Under the pieces are notes generated by a model, which was not told where the DNA came from, searched no databases, and saw only the letters and a program-made list of their open reading frames with translations. A DNA stretch of 64,000 bases, taken from an uncultured bacterium. GTDB lineage: Bacteria; Muiribacteriota; Ozemobacteria; Ozemobacterales; Ozemobacteraceae. The stretch is taken from the NCBI GenBank assembly GCA_937949615.1, contig CALEDQ010000008.1, positions 248,001 to 312,000 on the forward strand, in the 5' to 3' direction. The translations under genes were made by a program, and so were the position numbers. Below are positions 61,912-64,000 of the stretch, one piece after another; positions within the stretch are counted from its first letter, which is position 1, and each line of letters begins with the position of its first letter.

Positions 61912-63081
61912 TCAACCGCTGAATTCAAGAGCAACAAAAGTGATGTCGTCATCAGCTTTCTCCTCTTCGGCAAAAGCATCATTCTCGGCTACCAGTTTCT
62001 CAACTAGATCTCCAAGATCATCGCCAGAATTGTTCTCAATAAAATTCAAAATTTGGCCCTTGTCGAAAAAATTCCCCGCTTTGCTTCGTCTTTCTGTAAT
62101 GCCATCTGAATACATAAAAATCCGATCACCTGGCAAAACCTGAAATTCAGTGACCGGTATCAGGTCGGATTGATCGAGACCAATGAATGGCCCCGCATCT
62201 TTTAATTCGCACGGCAGCCCCCCGGATTTGTGCAAAATCGGAGCCGGGTGACCGGCATTGACAAATGCGACAGTTCTGGTTTCTGGGCAGTATTCAAGAT
62301 AAATCATTGTAAAATAAAGATTGAACCGCTCGATCGGAAACTCTTGTTCAAGCCTTTGCAGCAAAATATGGAATTTAGAAGTATCAGCCGCTCTCAGTGC
62401 CGAATCGATGCCAAATTCGTGAAGATTCTGGGCAACTGCGACACCCATCATGGCCGAAGTGATTCCGTGGCCTGAAACGTCTATCAGAAATGCAACGATT
62501 CTGCTGTCAGGAAGAGAGAAAACACCAAAAAGATCGCCGCCCGCGCATCCGTAGGGTCTGAATTTCCACGCCAGCTGCCAGCCTGGGAATGTCGATTCCT
62601 GAGGCAGAAAGCGGCGCTGCAGCCACCCGGCTGCACGCATATCCCTTTCGAGCTCTTCCTTCTGCTGGCGGATATTTCCAAGGAGCTCCTGTATTTTTCC
62701 GGATAGTCGACTCAGTTCATTTAGACCAGTTGAGGAGTTATCACCGATGACTTCACCCCAACAGAATACGGCATTGCCATAAAGACATGAAAGCACACGG
62801 CAGGGTCGGCCTGAAATAGCCAGACGCAACAGCACAGGCCCAGAGTTTTCTGCCGCCTTCAGGTCTTTCAGATGCAGACGCAGCTCAGTCGGGTAAGAAT
62901 GAAGAAAAATTTCTTCGATCTTCCTTTCCCTGATCTCGTCAAACTCACAAAGAATGCGGTTAAAACTCTGCGAACAATCCTGCACCAGGCCATCAGAATC
63001 AAAAACTACCCAGAACACTCTCTCTGAAAATTTCAGGAGATGCTCAAGTGATGCCGGTACAGAAAAGGCCGAATCAGGCAT
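61912..63081 (-). CDS. PAS-SpoIIE/PP2C-type phosphatase, cytoplasmic
   Basis: I choose ATG 63081 (389 residues), which overlaps the previous gene by eight bases (ATGCCTGA) and has GGGAG upstream. Residues about 8-115 form a PAS-like domain, a coiled coil follows (about 125-160), and the phosphatase spans about 165-385 with GGDLFGVF, DVSGHGITSAM, VNAGHPAP, MYSDGITERR and ADDDITFVALEF. All metal-binding acids are present, so it is probably active. No membrane segment is present. It is coupled to the B12-binding regulator and likely to be controlled by it. Confidence 0.88.
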   Translation of the reverse strand: MPDSAFSVPASLEHLLKFSERVFWVVFDSDGLVQDCSQSFNRILCEFDEIRERKIEEIFLHSYPTELRLHLKDLKAAENSGPVLLRLAISGRPCRVLSCLYGNAVFCWGEVIGDNSSTGLNELSRLSGKIQELLGNIRQQKEELERDMRAAGWLQRRFLPQESTFPGWQLAWKFRPYGCAGGDLFGVFSLPDSRIVAFLIDVSGHGITSAMMGVAVAQNLHEFGIDSALRAADTSKFHILLQRLEQEFPIERFNLYFTMIYLEYCPETRTVAFVNAGHPAPILHKSGGLPCELKDAGPFIGLDQSDLIPVTEFQVLPGDRIFMYSDGITERRSKAGNFFDKGQILNFIENNSGDDLGDLVEKLVAENDAFAEEEKADDDITFVALEFSG

Positions 63082-64000
63082 TCTGCCACTCCCGGGCTTT
63101 TTGAACTGCAGCAGATATATCATCGATTATGTTTAGATCGGCAAAATAGCTTTTGGACTCGGGAAAAAGATCGAACACTGCTCCCCCTGCAATGATCGGA
63201 ATATTGCAGAGTATCGGGTCGGCTTTGAAGGCCTCGACTATTCGCCTCAGATAGTGCAGATAATAAGGCATTGTTAAAGAAAAACCAGCAAAATTGGGCT
63301 TTGTTTTTCTTGCCGTCTCGATAATTGTCATGATTGGCATGTTGGCACCCAGGCATGTAACTTCCCAGCCACTTACTGCCAAGCTGTGCGAAATCATACG
63401 GGCACCGAGGTCATGCAGCTCTCCGGCTACCGATGCAATCATGGCCTTGCCGACAACCCTTCCGGTGCCGGGGTTTTTTAAATGCAGTGTAGATACTACG
63501 GTCTGCGCAACCGAAGTTGCGATATGCTCTTCAGCCACAGATATCTTACCCTGTTCCCACTCCGTTCCGACCCGGTACATTGCAGGCCGCAGTGTAAACT
63601 GGTAAAACTTGTCAGGCCTTGAATCTCGTGCGAGCTCATACTCCCCGATCTTGAGAGCCTCATTGATATCCTTACGCATAACGGCCTGATAAAATTTATG
63701 CACATTATCATCTGAGACAACGCTCTGCCCGTTAACCGAAATGTTCTCTGCAACTCTGACAAAACGCTCATGGCGCTCGATCATCCAGTCATAAACCGGA
63801 AAAACAGCTGCTGCGTCAGCCGCATCGAGTTCAATTTTTATAGCATCCTTCCAGGCATGCAGTTCAGCCGGGAAATAGTCGAAAGAAAAACCGTAATTTC
63901 TGTAGGTACGACACACCCACGGAATTACAGACGCCAGGAGCCTGAAAGCATTTAAACAAAGAACGGTCGTTAAAAACATTGCATGATTACGGTGATTGTC
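63074..64000 (-). CDS. Cobalamin-binding regulatory protein, 5' end off the window
   Basis: The frame is open from the right edge (seven more codons precede ATG 63979), so the true start lies outside the window and at least 308 residues remain. A cap-like helical segment (about ISVAEEHIATSVAQTVV) precedes a B12-binding Rossmann fold with GELHDLGARMISHSL, where the His is positioned as the lower cobalt ligand of the DxHxxG-type motif, then VTCLGANMP and IAGGAVF. This resembles CarH-type or methionine-synthase-type B12 domains. The N-terminal part is not a MerR DNA-binding domain as far as visible. Its stop overlaps the PAS-SpoIIE gene, suggesting that B12, light or methyl status feeds into the phosphatase. 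Confidence 0.82.
   Translation of the reverse strand, partial: DNHRNHAMFLTTVLCLNAFRLLASVIPWVCRTYRNYGFSFDYFPAELHAWKDAIKIELDAADAAAVFPVYDWMIERHERFVRVAENISVNGQSVVSDDNVHKFYQAVMRKDINEALKIGEYELARDSRPDKFYQFTLRPAMYRVGTEWEQGKISVAEEHIATSVAQTVVSTLHLKNPGTGRVVGKAMIASVAGELHDLGARMISHSLAVSGWEVTCLGANMPIMTIIETARKTKPNFAGFSLTMPYYLHYLRRIVEAFKADPILCNIPIIAGGAVFDLFPESKSYFADLNIIDDISAAVQKAREWQNA

Noticed and set aside
1..64000. tRNA, rRNA, CRISPR array, insertion sequence or prophage
   Set aside because: No cloverleaf, no array of regular spaced repeats, no transposase or phage gene was seen; small RNAs cannot be excluded by eye.

Overview
The window reads as one continuous, gene-dense bacterial chromosome segment, GC-rich in its codons, with AT-rich gaps and clear Shine-Dalgarno sites. 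TolC, membrane fusion and RND genes imply a diderm envelope. AsrABC sulfite reductase, a rubrerythrin-like protein, four B12 or radical-SAM proteins and an arginine deiminase imply an anaerobe. The mix of SpoIIE-type phosphatases, very large hybrid kinases, a nucleotide-translocase-like carrier with HEAT repeats and many unrecognised secreted proteins is what I would expect from an uncultured lineage such as Candidatus Riflebacteria. That placement is a guess from gene content, since no rRNA or ribosomal protein gene is present. I saw no tRNA, CRISPR, IS element or prophage.

Layout. 1-12 kb: a truncated B12 radical-SAM gene, a secreted protein and an RND-superfamily (MMPL) exporter. Then a tight minus-strand operon: glycerol-1-phosphate-dehydrogenase-like enzyme, B12 radical SAM, SPASM-type radical SAM, a Cache-HAMP receptor and an MFS carrier with HEAT repeats, with an MBL hydrolase upstream. 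12-24 kb: a DUF2585 membrane protein, an orphan PhnD-like binding protein, a four-gene operon (GGDEF receptor, TAXI binding protein, membrane-ankyrin protein, membrane protein), a Nudix hydrolase and an NMT1-domain hybrid kinase. 24-30 kb: a DUF2087 regulator and the sulfite-reduction operon (rubrerythrin-like, asrA, asrB, asrC, FNT channel, NapH-like ferredoxin) behind a good sigma-70 promoter. 30-35 kb: a GH73 glucosaminidase, secreted proteins and a nucleobase permease.

34-41 kb: a 1760-residue hybrid kinase with a REC-histidine-kinase partner. 41-44 kb: an RRM RNA-binding protein with a long palindromic leader, a GNAT acetyltransferase and an NhaC antiporter. 44-51 kb: a TetR-controlled efflux operon (TetR, TolC, MFP, RND) whose RND gene carries an in-frame TAA. 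51-64 kb: arginine deiminase, two tandem twin-sensor SpoIIE phosphatases, a secreted protein with eleven ADDVA-type repeats, a heme-motif SpoIIE phosphatase, a PAS-SpoIIE phosphatase and a truncated B12-binding regulator.

Two themes stand out. Periplasmic binding-protein folds appear four times with no transport permease nearby and look repurposed as sensors. Four SpoIIE-type phosphatases lie within 11 kb with no anti-sigma kinase or STAS antagonist gene in the window.
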